Assembly (NCBI RefSeq): GCF_014697545.1
Contig: NZ_JACJSA010000001.1
Coordinates: forward strand, 124,001-188,000
Source of the DNA: Oscillatoria sp. FACHB-1407
Lineage (GTDB): Bacteria; Cyanobacteriota; Cyanobacteriia; Elainellales; Elainellaceae
DNA: 64,000 bases
Direction: 5' to 3'
Shown here one piece after another: positions 16,690 to 26,156 of this stretch. The notes beneath the pieces are model-generated. The model was not told the origin of the DNA, did not search any database, and saw only the letters and a list, made by a program, of their open reading frames with translations. Position 1 is the stretch's first letter; every line of letters begins with the position of its first letter. The translations under genes and the position numbers were made by a program.

Positions 16690-18039
16690 ATGGAAAACCA
16701 CAAACCCATCTACCGCGAAGAATCCTGGGGATACGATCGCCGCGCCATTCACTATATCCAGGATGCAGCCGCTCACGGACTGTACGAAATCCGGGGGTTG
16801 GGAGCAAAACGCCGACTACCCCATTTCGATGATCTGGTCTTTTTGGGAGCCTCTCTGACCCGCTACCCACTGGAGGGTTATCGGGAGAAGTGCTCTACTA
16901 AAACGGTGTTGGGCACCCGCTATGCCAAAAAACCAATTGAACTGGAGATCCCCATTACGATCGCCGGAATGAGTTTTGGTTCCCTCTCTGCCAATGTCAA
17001 AGAGGCATTAGGTTTAGCTGCAACCGAAGTGGGCACCTCGACCACTACCGGGGATGGGGGCATGACGCAGGAGGAACGCTTGTCCTCTAAAACTCTGGTC
17101 TATCAGTGTTTGCCCTCCCGCTATGGCTTTAACCCCGATGATGTGCGAAAAGCCGATGCGATCGAAATGGTAATTGGTCAAGGGGCAAAACCGGGTGGTG
17201 GCGGAATGCTCCTGGGACAAAAGATTAATCCCCGGGTTGCTGCCATGCGGACGTTACCCGAAGGGGTGGATCAGCGATCGGCGTGTCGGCATCCGGACTG
17301 GACAGGTCCCGATGATCTCACGATCAAAATTCAGGAGTTGCGCGAGTTGACAGATTGGGAGAAACCAATCTACGTCAAAGTTGGCGCATCCCGTACCTTC
17401 AATGATGTGAAATTGGCGGTTCATGCCGGAGCCGATGTGGTGGTCGTGGATGGGATGCAGGGTGGTACAGCCGCTACACAAACCGTGTTTATTGAGCATG
17501 TGGGCATTCCCACGCTGGCAGCAGTGCGTCAGGCGGTGGATGCTCTGGAAGATCTGAACATGAAAGGCAAAGTGCAACTCATTGTCTCTGGTGGCATTCG
17601 GACGGGAGCCGATGTGGCAAAAGCCCTGGCAATGGGAGCCGATGCGGTGTCGATTGGTCAGGGGGTGCTGATTGCGTTGGGGTGCAATAGCGAAACCTAT
17701 ATTCAAAATGGGGAGCATCTCTCTGCCGTTGAGGATTATGCGGCACTGGGCACGGCTCCTGGTGTTTGTCATCATTGCCATACGGGTAAATGTCCGGTGG
17801 GCGTGACAACGCAAGATGCCGTGTTAGAGAAACGGTTGGAACCGGAAGTCGGGGCACGTCGTGTCAGAAATTACCTCAAGACGCTCAACATGGAACTGAC
17901 CACGATCGCCCGTGCCTGTGGCAAACAAAACGTGCATCACCTGGAGCGGGAAGACTTAGTCGCACTCACTGTAGAAGCCGCTGCGATGGCGCGAGTTCCG
18001 CTGGCGGGCACCGATTGGATTCCGGGTTGGCGTAACTAA
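16690..18039 (+). CDS. glxD: FMN-dependent glutamate-synthase-like subunit, GlxD/MgsC type
   Basis: 449 residues of the glutamate synthase central TIM-barrel family. AGMSFGSLSANVKEALGLAA, GQGAKPGGGGMLLGQKI and VSGGIRTGADVAKALAMGAD form the FMN and 2-oxoglutarate site. CHHCHTGKCPVGVTTQD provides the Cys cluster expected to ligate an Fe-S centre. In N-methylglutamate synthase this subunit makes the amino acid from 2-oxoglutarate. It is the last gene of the presumed purU-sox-glx set; a 500-bp repeat-containing gap follows. No separate small beta subunit is nearby, so the electron donor is unknown. It might instead be a ferredoxin-type GltS fragment with another role, but the glxB-C-D order argues against that. 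Confidence 0.9.
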   Translation: MENHKPIYREESWGYDRRAIHYIQDAAAHGLYEIRGLGAKRRLPHFDDLVFLGASLTRYPLEGYREKCSTKTVLGTRYAKKPIELEIPITIAGMSFGSLSANVKEALGLAATEVGTSTTTGDGGMTQEERLSSKTLVYQCLPSRYGFNPDDVRKADAIEMVIGQGAKPGGGGMLLGQKINPRVAAMRTLPEGVDQRSACRHPDWTGPDDLTIKIQELRELTDWEKPIYVKVGASRTFNDVKLAVHAGADVVVVDGMQGGTAATQTVFIEHVGIPTLAAVRQAVDALEDLNMKGKVQLIVSGGIRTGADVAKALAMGADAVSIGQGVLIALGCNSETYIQNGEHLSAVEDYAALGTAPGVCHHCHTGKCPVGVTTQDAVLEKRLEPEVGARRVRNYLKTLNMELTTIARACGKQNVHHLEREDLVALTVEAAAMARVPLAGTDWIPGWRN

Positions 18040-18552
18040 TTAAGGGTTTAGGGAAATCGCCGTAGCCACAGCCAGTGGGGTGGAGGCGAGTCGGAAAGCT
18101 CCCCCAGAATCAGGATTGGAGCATTGCCTTTGTCCTAATACCAATTCAATCTTTTAGAGTTACACACCTGACCCCTCCCAACCTCCCCTTGCCAAGGGGA
18201 GGTGCCGCAGGCGGTGGGGTGTAATTTTTAGCAGGAATTTCGAGAACTGGTATAAGCTTTCCAACCAAAGCTATACATGTAGTAAATGAACGGTTTGTTG
18301 GGACATTTCTCAACTTTAAACGTGATGTATTGCCTACCTTTCAGCTTCAGTACTCGGTCTTCAGCACTCAGCACTTTGCCATAGCAACTGCCAAGGCAAT
18401 TGAAAACATTGAAAACAAGGGGTGTGGGGTTTCGCCCCCAGCCAAAGATTCTACTCCTGCACCTCGTTCTCACTAACCGTTTGGTTGTATAAGATAGACT
18501 AAACTCAAATAACTCTTCCTTCATTTAGAACGCTGCTCCAATTGTTTGTCGG
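18040..18552. other. Intergenic region with palindromic repeats, no gene seen
   Basis: Holds a CCTCCCCTTGCCAAGGGGAG hairpin (about 18183-18203) inside a repeat that continues to GGTGGGGTGTAATTTTT. It also has a GGGGTGTGGGGTTTCGCCCC segment near 18420 resembling the core of element families B and C. The minus-strand ORF at 18228-18524 crosses this segment and looks like translated repeat. Confidence 0.6.
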
Positions 18553-18555
18553 TTG

Positions 18556-20190
18556 ATGAGGTTAATCGTTGACACAATGCTCGAAACCCCTGGAGCACCA
18601 TTGCCACCTGATTCGCGCTTTTATATTGGACGACCTCCAATTGAAGCGCAAGCGTATGTTGAAATTAGTAAACCAGGGAGCTTGATCCGCGTCCGAGGAT
18701 CAAAGCGGATGGGAAAGAGTTCTCTGATGCTGCGCTTAATTGAACAGGCGATCGCGCTGGAGTATCAGACCGTCACGATTGACTTTCGAGAAGCAGATGC
18801 CGTCATTTTTGAACAACCCCACAAGTTCTTTCGCTGGCTCTGCACGTTGGTGACTCGACAATTAAAGCTGCCTTTGCAACTGGATCACTATTGGGATGAA
18901 GGCGTGGGTAGCAAGGTTAGCTGTACGTTGTATTTAGAAGGCTACATCTTACCCCAGATCAACTGTCCCCTCGTTCTCTTTTTAAACGAGGTGAGCCGAA
19001 TTTTTGAATATCCTGCGATCGCCAAAGAGTTTTTACCCCTTCTGCGGTTTTGGTATGAGCAGGCGCGTCAAGCTACCGTTTGGCAACAACTGCGTCAGGT
19101 TGTTCTACACTCAACCGAAATTTATGTTGCTCTGAATTTGCATCAATCTCCCTTTAATGTCGGCTTATCACTGCAATTGCCACCTTTCACCTATAACCAG
19201 GTCATGGAACTGGCGGAGCAGTACAAGATCTTCCCAAAAACAGCCGAGGTTGAGGTTTTGTTGGCATTAACGGGAGGGCAACCCTATCTCATTCAACTGG
19301 CGTTTTACCATATCTGCGATCGCCACCTCTCCTTAAAAACAATTCTAGAAACGGCTGCCTCACCCCATGGAATTTATGGGGAGCACCTCCAGAGTCAAAC
19401 GATCGCCCTACAGCAAAACCCCGACTTAATCAGAGCCTTTCAACTAGCGAATACCTCAGACGATTGGGTTGTCCTAGAACCATTACTAGCTTATCAACTA
19501 GACAGCATGGGGTTAGTGACGATGAATGGGATTCAATGTCGAGTCTCATGTCAGTTATATCGACAATACTGCAACCAATCGCATCATCTTGTATCGCAAT
19601 CTAGCGAACAGCAAATTGCTCGGCTTGAGGAAGAAAACCAACGACTTCAAGCACTGGCGACAATTGACGCGCTAACGAATGTGGCTAATCGCCGCTATTT
19701 TGATAAATGCCTGCGGGAAGAGTGGTGGCGTTTGCTGCGAGACGGATCACCCATCGCTTTGATCCTGGCTGATATTGATTATTTCAAGTTATATAACGAT
19801 ACTCAGGGACATCAAGCAGGCGATCGCTGTTTGCAACGAGTGGCATCGGCGATGCAATCAACCTTAAAGCGGTCTGCTGATTTAGTCGCTCGCTATGGGG
19901 GCGAAGAGTTTGCAATCATTCTGCCAAACACCGATGCAATGGGGGCAATGCAAGTGGCAGAGTCTATTCGCAACACAGTCAGAGCACTGGCGATCGCTCA
20001 TCCTGCAACTCAAGTTGGATCTCAAATCTCTCCTATCATCACGATGAGTCTTGGAGTTGCCAGTATGCTTCCCCATGCTCACAATGAACCATCCCAACTG
20101 ATTCAAGCTGCCGATGAGGCATTGTACTGTTCAAAAACTCAGGGGCGCGATCGCGTTACGCTCAGCTCAATTCTCGCGTTTAAGTTCTAA
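18556..20190 (+). CDS. AAA-like ATPase domain fused to a GGDEF diguanylate cyclase
   Basis: About 544 residues. An N-terminal AAA-like (AAA_35-type) domain has a P-loop GSKRMGKSSLM near 50-60. A winged-helix-like stretch (190-340), a short coiled coil (ARLEEENQRLQALA, about 355-370) and a C-terminal GGDEF domain (370-535) follow, with the intact active site RYGGEEFAIIL and the LADIDYFKLYND metal-binding strand. It should make cyclic di-GMP. The Walker B stretch reads LFLNEVSRIFEYP, where relatives usually have a DEVDR-like sequence, so the catalytic Asp is Asn and ATP hydrolysis may be lost. A TTG lies one codon before the ATG; I use the ATG. The next gene begins 20 bp downstream with the same ATPase type. 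Confidence 0.88.
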   Translation: MRLIVDTMLETPGAPLPPDSRFYIGRPPIEAQAYVEISKPGSLIRVRGSKRMGKSSLMLRLIEQAIALEYQTVTIDFREADAVIFEQPHKFFRWLCTLVTRQLKLPLQLDHYWDEGVGSKVSCTLYLEGYILPQINCPLVLFLNEVSRIFEYPAIAKEFLPLLRFWYEQARQATVWQQLRQVVLHSTEIYVALNLHQSPFNVGLSLQLPPFTYNQVMELAEQYKIFPKTAEVEVLLALTGGQPYLIQLAFYHICDRHLSLKTILETAASPHGIYGEHLQSQTIALQQNPDLIRAFQLANTSDDWVVLEPLLAYQLDSMGLVTMNGIQCRVSCQLYRQYCNQSHHLVSQSSEQQIARLEEENQRLQALATIDALTNVANRRYFDKCLREEWWRLLRDGSPIALILADIDYFKLYNDTQGHQAGDRCLQRVASAMQSTLKRSADLVARYGGEEFAIILPNTDAMGAMQVAESIRNTVRALAIAHPATQVGSQISPIITMSLGVASMLPHAHNEPSQLIQAADEALYCSKTQGRDRVTLSSILAFKF

Positions 20191-20210
20191 AACTCTCTCA
20201 CCTGTTTTTT

Positions 20211-23200
20211 ATGATCTATCAGGTTGGTGGTAGTCTTCAGGTTGATGCTCTCTCTTATGTGCAACGAGCGGCTGACACTGAGTTATATCTAGCACTCCAG
20301 CAAGGCAAGCTTTGCTATGTTTTGAACTGTCGGCAAATGGGCAAATCGTCTTTGCTTGTGCAGACTCGCCATTGGCTGCAACAGGAAGGATTCCGGTGTG
20401 CTGCCATTGATATGACAACGGTTGGCAGTGAAACTGTGACACCGGAGCAATGGTATAAAGGCATTGCAACCGAGCTTTGGCGAGGCTTTCAGTTGTATGG
20501 CAAGTGGGATTTGAAAGCCTGGTGGCGTGATCAGGAAAATCTATCCGTGGTGCAAAAGCTGAGTCAACTGGTTGACGAGTTGTTGCTCAATATTTTTCCG
20601 AGCGATCGCCTGGTCATTTTTGTAGATGAGATTGATAGCATTCTCAGTCTGCACTTCTCAGTAGACGACTTTTTTGCTCTGATCCGTTACTTCTACAATG
20701 AACGAGCGATTAACCCTGCCTATAATCGCCTGACGTTTGCCATCTTTGGGGTGGCAACTCCGTCTGATCTGATTCAAGACCGCACCCGCACCCCCTTTAA
20801 CATCGGCAAAGCAATTGAATTGCAGGGGTTGAAATTGGAAGATGCTCAACCCTTAATTCAAGGATTAACCCTTGCAGAGGGTGACCCACAAGCCGTGTTG
20901 CGTGCCATTATCGATTGGACAAATGGACAGCCCTTCCTGACCCAAAAACTGTGTCAACTGGTGGCAGATCTGAGCGATCGCCCATTCGAAGATTGTTTCA
21001 TCTCCGCTGGCACTGAAGCTGCGTGGGTTGAGAGATTGGTGCAGGAGCACATTATTCAGAACTGGGAGATTCAAGACGAACCCGAACATCTGCGAACGAT
21101 TCGCGATCGCATTGAACGCAATGGAAATCGGGCTGCCCGCCTATTGGGGGTTTATCAACAAATTCTGCAAAATGGCGAGGTTCCTCTCAATGAAAGTCGA
21201 GAACAGCAAGAACTCTTGCTGGCAGGCTTAGTTGTCAAACAACGGGATTGCTTGATTGTTAAAAACCGGATTTACGAAGCCGTGTTTGATCGAGCATGGG
21301 TAAACCAACAACTCGCGAAACTGCGTCCCTATTCTCAAAATTTGGAGGCTTGGCTTGCCTCTGATCAACAAGATGAGTCGCGACTGTTACGGGGGCAAGC
21401 CTTAGACGATGCGTTGTATTGGTCTCGCGGCAAGAGTTTAAGCAATTTAGACTATCAGTTTTTAGCAGCCAGTCAAGAACTGGATCGCCAGGAAACCCGT
21501 CGTCGATTTGAGGTCGATCGCCTCAAAGAAGTGCAACTTCGCCTTACCATTGAACAAAAAAGTGCTCGCCGACAACGAGTTTTCTTAGTGGTGCTTAGCT
21601 TCGCGCTGGCGATCGCCCTTGCCTTTGCTGGACTTGCCTCCTCCCAATATCAGCAGGCGATGAAAAATCAGCAGCTTGCTCTACAAAACGAGATTCAGGC
21701 GATCGCGACTTCCGCTAATGCGCTTCACCTCTCTGGGCGAGAACTAGAGGGACTGTTGGCAGGGTTGCGATCGCAGCACAAACTACAAAATCTGACCCAA
21801 CAGCCACCAGAACTACGTCAGACAGTTGAGTTAGCACTACGACAATCGGCTTACAGGGTTACCGAGTCAAATCGGCTGCTGGGACATCAATCGGAGGTCA
21901 ATGGAGTTGATTTCAGCCCTGACGGTGAACTGATTGTTTCTGGCAGTACTGACAAAACGGTTAAACTTTGGCAGCAAGACGGAGCCCTCCTCAAAACGTT
22001 GGTGGGACATACAGCCGCCGTTTGGACAACCATGTTTAGTTCCGATGGGGAGCTGATCGCCTCTTCCAGTGAAGACCAAACCATCAAACTCTGGCGACGA
22101 GATGGCACGCTGCTCAAAACCTTAACCGGACATACCTCAACCGTCTGGTACACCGACTTTAGCCCCGATGGGCAACTGTTAGCCTCAGCCTCAGCCGATG
22201 GCACCATCAAGCTTTGGAGTCGCGATGGTCAGCTTTTAAGAACCTTAGACGGACATACAGAAGGGGTAAACACCGTTGTTTTTAGCTCAGATGGCAAACA
22301 ATTGATGTCTGCTGGAAATGACTCAACCATCCGAATTTGGGGAGTAGATGGAACACTTCTCAAAACGATTGAAGACCCTGATCAGGTGGTTGGCATGGCC
22401 ATCTTTAGCCCCGATAATCAACAGATTATTTCTGTCGCAGACAATGGCACGCTTAAGTTTTGGAGCCGTGATGGGGCATTGTTGAAAAGCATTGATGCTC
22501 ACCCGGAGGGTGCCTGGTCAGCCGAATTTAGCCCTGATGGTCGCTGGTTAGTCACGAGTGGCAATGATCAAACCATCAAGCTGTGGAATCGAGACGGTGT
22601 ACTCCTCAAAACATTAGTGGGTCACACTCAAGGTATTTGGAGTGCTGTTTTTAGCCCCGATGGACAAACTATCATTTCCTGCTCGTGGGATCACACCATC
22701 CGCACCTGGCAGCTAAACAGTCCAATGTTAACAACCTTGCGCGATCACGATGACGGTGTGCGTGGTGTGGGCGTTAGTCCCGATGGTCAACTGATTGCCT
22801 CCGCCTCGTTTGACAACACCATCAAACTCTGGCGACCCGACGGCTCTCTCGTCAATACTTTGCAAGGGCATACAGGCACAGTGAATACCGTTGCCTTTAG
22901 CTCTGGCAATCCAGCGATCGCCTCTGCGGCGGACGATGCGACGGTCAGATTATGGAGCCAGGATGGGCGTTTGTTATTCACATTTGATCAGCATGAGAGC
23001 GAAGTGCAAGCCGTTGCCTTTAGTCCTGATGGTCAACTGCTGGCATCCGGTGGATGGGACAATGATGTGAAATTGTGGAAGTCAGATGGCACCTTGCTCA
23101 AAACACTAAAAGGTCACACAACAACGATCTGGTTTATCGCCTTTAGCCCCGATGGGCAATTCTTTGCTTCCGCCAGTGGTGACAGCACAGTCAAATTATG

Positions 23201-23687
23201 GCGACGAGATGGGTCACTGGTCGCAACACTTCAAGGACATACCTCGACTGTTTCCTCAGTCGCCTTTAGCCCTGATAGTCAGCTGCTGGCATCTGCTAGC
23301 AACGATGGAACGCTTAAGCTGTGGCGACGGGATGGCTCGCTCACGCAAACCATTGTAGGGCAGCAGAATGAGCCGCTATTGGCAGTTGCCTTCAGTTCCG
23401 ATGGCAGGGTGATTGCATCGGGTTCAGAAAATGGGCTGGTGCAACTGTGGCACCTGGACGGCACACTGATCGCCACCCTGAGTGGGCATGATAACCGCAT
23501 TACTGGGTTGGCATTTGATCCCAACGGACAATTTCTAGCCTCCGCCAGTCAGGATAAAACGGTCGTTCTGTGGCAACTCAACGAAGCTGTTGGTTTCGAT
23601 CGCGTTTACGCTCACGCTTGCAACTGGGTTAAAAACTATTTGCAACACAGTACAGATGAAGAGGAGCGATCGCTCTGTACCCAATAA
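20211..23687 (+). CDS. AAA-like ATPase-WD40 repeat protein with one membrane segment
   Basis: 1158 residues. An N-terminal AAA-like domain has P-loop NCRQMGKSSLLVQ (about 38-50) and an intact Walker B VIFVDEIDS. A coiled segment leads into a single transmembrane helix (about 460-480, VFLVVLSFALAIALAFAGLA), then about 14 WD40 repeats to the C-terminus, each ending in variants of TIKLWRRDG and starting FSPDGQLLASAS. The repeats probably form two beta-propellers for protein binding. This is a cyanobacterial STAND-like signalling scaffold; no effector domain is present. With only 20 bp between it and the AAA-GGDEF gene the two are likely cotranscribed, and the pair may form a mixed ATPase complex that controls cyclic di-GMP output. 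Confidence 0.92.
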   Translation: MIYQVGGSLQVDALSYVQRAADTELYLALQQGKLCYVLNCRQMGKSSLLVQTRHWLQQEGFRCAAIDMTTVGSETVTPEQWYKGIATELWRGFQLYGKWDLKAWWRDQENLSVVQKLSQLVDELLLNIFPSDRLVIFVDEIDSILSLHFSVDDFFALIRYFYNERAINPAYNRLTFAIFGVATPSDLIQDRTRTPFNIGKAIELQGLKLEDAQPLIQGLTLAEGDPQAVLRAIIDWTNGQPFLTQKLCQLVADLSDRPFEDCFISAGTEAAWVERLVQEHIIQNWEIQDEPEHLRTIRDRIERNGNRAARLLGVYQQILQNGEVPLNESREQQELLLAGLVVKQRDCLIVKNRIYEAVFDRAWVNQQLAKLRPYSQNLEAWLASDQQDESRLLRGQALDDALYWSRGKSLSNLDYQFLAASQELDRQETRRRFEVDRLKEVQLRLTIEQKSARRQRVFLVVLSFALAIALAFAGLASSQYQQAMKNQQLALQNEIQAIATSANALHLSGRELEGLLAGLRSQHKLQNLTQQPPELRQTVELALRQSAYRVTESNRLLGHQSEVNGVDFSPDGELIVSGSTDKTVKLWQQDGALLKTLVGHTAAVWTTMFSSDGELIASSSEDQTIKLWRRDGTLLKTLTGHTSTVWYTDFSPDGQLLASASADGTIKLWSRDGQLLRTLDGHTEGVNTVVFSSDGKQLMSAGNDSTIRIWGVDGTLLKTIEDPDQVVGMAIFSPDNQQIISVADNGTLKFWSRDGALLKSIDAHPEGAWSAEFSPDGRWLVTSGNDQTIKLWNRDGVLLKTLVGHTQGIWSAVFSPDGQTIISCSWDHTIRTWQLNSPMLTTLRDHDDGVRGVGVSPDGQLIASASFDNTIKLWRPDGSLVNTLQGHTGTVNTVAFSSGNPAIASAADDATVRLWSQDGRLLFTFDQHESEVQAVAFSPDGQLLASGGWDNDVKLWKSDGTLLKTLKGHTTTIWFIAFSPDGQFFASASGDSTVKLWRRDGSLVATLQGHTSTVSSVAFSPDSQLLASASNDGTLKLWRRDGSLTQTIVGQQNEPLLAVAFSSDGRVIASGSENGLVQLWHLDGTLIATLSGHDNRITGLAFDPNGQFLASASQDKTVVLWQLNEAVGFDRVYAHACNWVKNYLQHSTDEEERSLCTQ

Positions 23688-23924
23688 CAAACTCATACCA
23701 AATTAAATTGTGGTCAAGACAAACGTCGGTAGGGGCGAGTTTTGCAGGTAATACCGATTTAATGTTTGATTGTGGCAGATCACTGGGTAGGGGCGTTTCG
23801 TGAAATACCCTTACGGAATCATGGGCAGCGAAGCCAATTCAAATTGGTATAAGCTCTTGGGTTTGTTGTCAGTAAATCGCTAAACCCGCCCCTACGAGCG
23901 TCCGCATTTGCACTAGAAACCATT

Positions 23925-24196
23925 TATAGCCGTAGCCACTGGGGTTCCCGTCAATTCGGGATAAGGATTTCGGCGGTTAAAACCGCCGCTATCGGAACAA
24001 AACGACCTGCGTCGGTTCGTCAAATCCGGCTTTTTCCGGAGTCCGCGTCGGCGGACTTTGCTCTAGTAGCTGCGAATTCATTCGCCGGGCTCTTAAACCG
24101 AACTGACGTTGGGTTAGGACGGGGTGCAGAGGTGGAAACCCTGGCTGGAGCGCAGCCCACACCCCCTCTGCCCTGAATAAAGGGGCGATCGCTATA
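23925..24196. mobile_element. Family C element interrupted by a family A element
   Basis: The left end TATAGCCGTAGCCACTGGGG starts at 23925 and the right end GGGGCGATCGCTATA finishes at 24196, matching the intact family C element at 35997-36104. Between them 23947-24110 is a family A element bracketed by GGGTT copies (23942-23946 and 24111-24115). Removing A and one GGGTT restores the uninterrupted C sequence (CTGGGGTTAGGACGGGGTGC). Confidence 0.85.
23947..24110. mobile_element. MITE-like element, family A (164 bp) with 5-bp target duplication
   Basis: Starts CCCGTCAATTCGGGAT and ends CGAACTGACGTT. The interior is a string of short palindromes: CGGCGGTTAAAACCGCCG, CGACCTGCGTCGGT, GTCCGCGTCGGCGGAC and GCGAATTCATTCGC. 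Target duplication GGGTT on both sides. A second copy with a different 5-bp duplication is at 61511-61673. Confidence 0.88.
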
Positions 24197-24197
24197 C

Positions 24198-24869
24198 CTA
24201 ACAAGTCTTCGCTGTGGGCAATTGCGTTTCAACAAGTACCTCTTGAAACCCGCCCTTCTGCAAAATCTCTTCTATCAGGTGTTTGGCATTTTGATTAGCG
24301 ACTTCTAGCGCGTGACTCTCACAGGCTTCAGCTCTGATTTTCTCTAACGCATCCGCTTGGGCACGTTCTTGTAGATCTAATTCTGCATTGGGACCAAACC
24401 AGCGGCGATAGTGCGCCAAAATGCTAGAGCGATTCACATCGAGGGATACATCTGTGACGTAAGGAGGCGGCAACACCACATGAATGTGGCGATCGCCCAT
24501 ACTCACTTCTTTGACCTGCAACTCTTTCAAATCAATCCCTGCTCGTACAGTGCCCACTCCCTCATAAACCAGATTTGTGTTGCCCACTCTCATGCCAAAC
24601 AGTTTGCGATTTTGCTGGGTGACAATCGTGGCTTTAGTCGAGACATTCACCGTGGTCAGTTCGGTCATGTCTTTTAGACCGTTGATGATTAGCGATCGCA
24701 CTTCTGAGGTTGCCGCAGGCTGACTCGCCCAATGCGCCTGGAGTTGTGGCACTCCAAACGCAATGAAAAGGGTTAGAGTCACAATCAGCAAAATGCCCCA
24801 AACCAGTTGAGCGATCGCCGCTTCAACCATCCGAGTCATGATAGGTTTTAAACCATTGCCAGAAGTCAT
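24198..24869 (-). CDS. DUF4230 family membrane-anchored protein
   Basis: 223 residues. An N-terminal transmembrane helix (about 17-38, LVWGILLIVTLTLFIAFGV) is followed by a DUF4230 domain: LTTVNVSTKATIVTQQ, VYEGVGTVRAGIDLKEL and HVVLPPPYVTDVSLD. The family is widespread in cyanobacteria and has no established biochemical function. The exposed part probably lies on the outer side of the cytoplasmic membrane. The stop codon abuts the right end of an interrupted mobile element. The start could be the first Met or the Met at residue 10 (MTRMVEA). No operon partner is apparent. Confidence 0.8.
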   Translation of the reverse strand: MTSGNGLKPIMTRMVEAAIAQLVWGILLIVTLTLFIAFGVPQLQAHWASQPAATSEVRSLIINGLKDMTELTTVNVSTKATIVTQQNRKLFGMRVGNTNLVYEGVGTVRAGIDLKELQVKEVSMGDRHIHVVLPPPYVTDVSLDVNRSSILAHYRRWFGPNAELDLQERAQADALEKIRAEACESHALEVANQNAKHLIEEILQKGGFQEVLVETQLPTAKTC

Positions 24870-24982
24870 CGAACCGTCCTGCCCGTGTCGTTACGTCTAC
24901 GCTAGCTTAATTGGGGCGATCGCGGGTTGAATGCGCTTAAGATTCTTGGTCAAAACCATTTGTCAGGTTGCACCAGCACTCG

Positions 24983-26008
24983 CTAATAGCGGATTCGAGG
25001 GTCGATGTAGGCATTGAGGATGTCGATCACAATACTGGCGATCGCCACGATGATTCCAAAAAACACCATAATACCCTGCACCACGGGATAGTCGCGAAAC
25101 GAGATCGCCTCATACAGACGATTGGCTAATCCTGGCCACGAGAAGGTCACCTCGGTTAAGATTGCACCACCCAACAGCGAAGCCACCGTCAACCCCAAAA
25201 CGGTGATGACAGGAATCAATGCATTCTTGAGCGCGTGGGCTAACACAATGCGGGGTTCTGGAATGCCGCGTGCTCGCGCTGCTTCGACATAGTCGGCACG
25301 GAGGGTTTGCTTCAAATTTACCCGCACAATCCGCTCAAAAATGCCACTCAACAGAATGCCCAGGGTCAAACTGGGAAGAGCTAGATAATACAAACTGGTG
25401 AAAAAGGCATTGAGATTGCCCTGGAGCAAACTATCTACAAGATACAGTCCGGTTCGCACGATGGGTGGGTCTTCTGTTAAGGGAAAGCGCGTGCCAATGG
25501 GAAACCAGCGTAACTGCACTGCAAAAATTAATTGCAAAATCATGCCAAACCAATAGGTCGGCACCGCATAGGTGATGATGCCAAACAGTCTGCCTCCTGC
25601 ATCCAGCGGGGTGTTAGGCTTTGAGGCGGCAAGTGCTCCAATGCTCACCCCCACTAATACTGAGACAATCATACTGAAAACGGTTAGCTCAACCGTTGCT
25701 GGAAAATATTGCTGAATGATGTGCCACACCGATTGCCCCTGAGTGGTTAGCGACGTGCCCAAATCAAACCGCAACAAGTCTCCTAAATAATGCAGATATT
25801 GCAGCCAGAGAGGAGCGTTCAATCCCAAACGTTCTCTCATGGCGGCTTTTGCCTCTTCGGGGGCGCGTGACCCCAACACCATGTCTACCGGGTCACCCGG
25901 CGTCGCTCGCAGCAACAAAAACACCAGAGTAATCAGCACCCAAATCATCAATGGGGCTAACAACAGGCGAGACAGAATGTAGTAGCGCAGAGCAACTGAG
26001 CGAGACAT
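24983..26008 (-). CDS. ABC transporter permease, DppB/OppB type
   Basis: 341 residues with six predicted transmembrane helices. Begins with the N-terminal helix and VTLVFLLLRATPGDPVD typical of DppB-like permeases. The EAA loop EAARARGIPEPRIVLAHALKNALIP contacts the ATPase (shown here as its core, ARGIPEPRIVLAHALKNA). The C-terminus ends DILNAYIDPRIRY. It should be one of two membrane subunits of an oligopeptide, dipeptide or nickel importer. The partner permease, ATPases and binding protein are not adjacent, so the system is split, as is common in cyanobacteria. Substrate cannot be assigned. Confidence 0.9.
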   Translation of the reverse strand: MSRSVALRYYILSRLLLAPLMIWVLITLVFLLLRATPGDPVDMVLGSRAPEEAKAAMRERLGLNAPLWLQYLHYLGDLLRFDLGTSLTTQGQSVWHIIQQYFPATVELTVFSMIVSVLVGVSIGALAASKPNTPLDAGGRLFGIITYAVPTYWFGMILQLIFAVQLRWFPIGTRFPLTEDPPIVRTGLYLVDSLLQGNLNAFFTSLYYLALPSLTLGILLSGIFERIVRVNLKQTLRADYVEAARARGIPEPRIVLAHALKNALIPVITVLGLTVASLLGGAILTEVTFSWPGLANRLYEAISFRDYPVVQGIMVFFGIIVAIASIVIDILNAYIDPRIRY

Positions 26009-26156
26009 GGAAAATGATTAGGATGGAGTGACTTCTTATCTTACAGCCATCGTGTAGGGGCTATTCGCTCAAACACTCAATCCACGGAAGGACAGGTTTA
26101 ACAAGTAGGAGTTTTGCACAGCTGCAATTCATCAAAAACTTGCGCCTACAAAGCCT

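Noticed and set aside
14940-18039. Ordinary NADPH/ferredoxin glutamate synthase
   Set aside because: The three domains are separate genes in GlxB-C-D order next to soxBDAG, and a GltD-type subunit is absent.
18228-18524. 98-residue minus-strand frame with FGWGRNPTP
   Set aside because: The distinctive part comes from a GC-rich dispersed repeat; no ribosome site and no recognised family.
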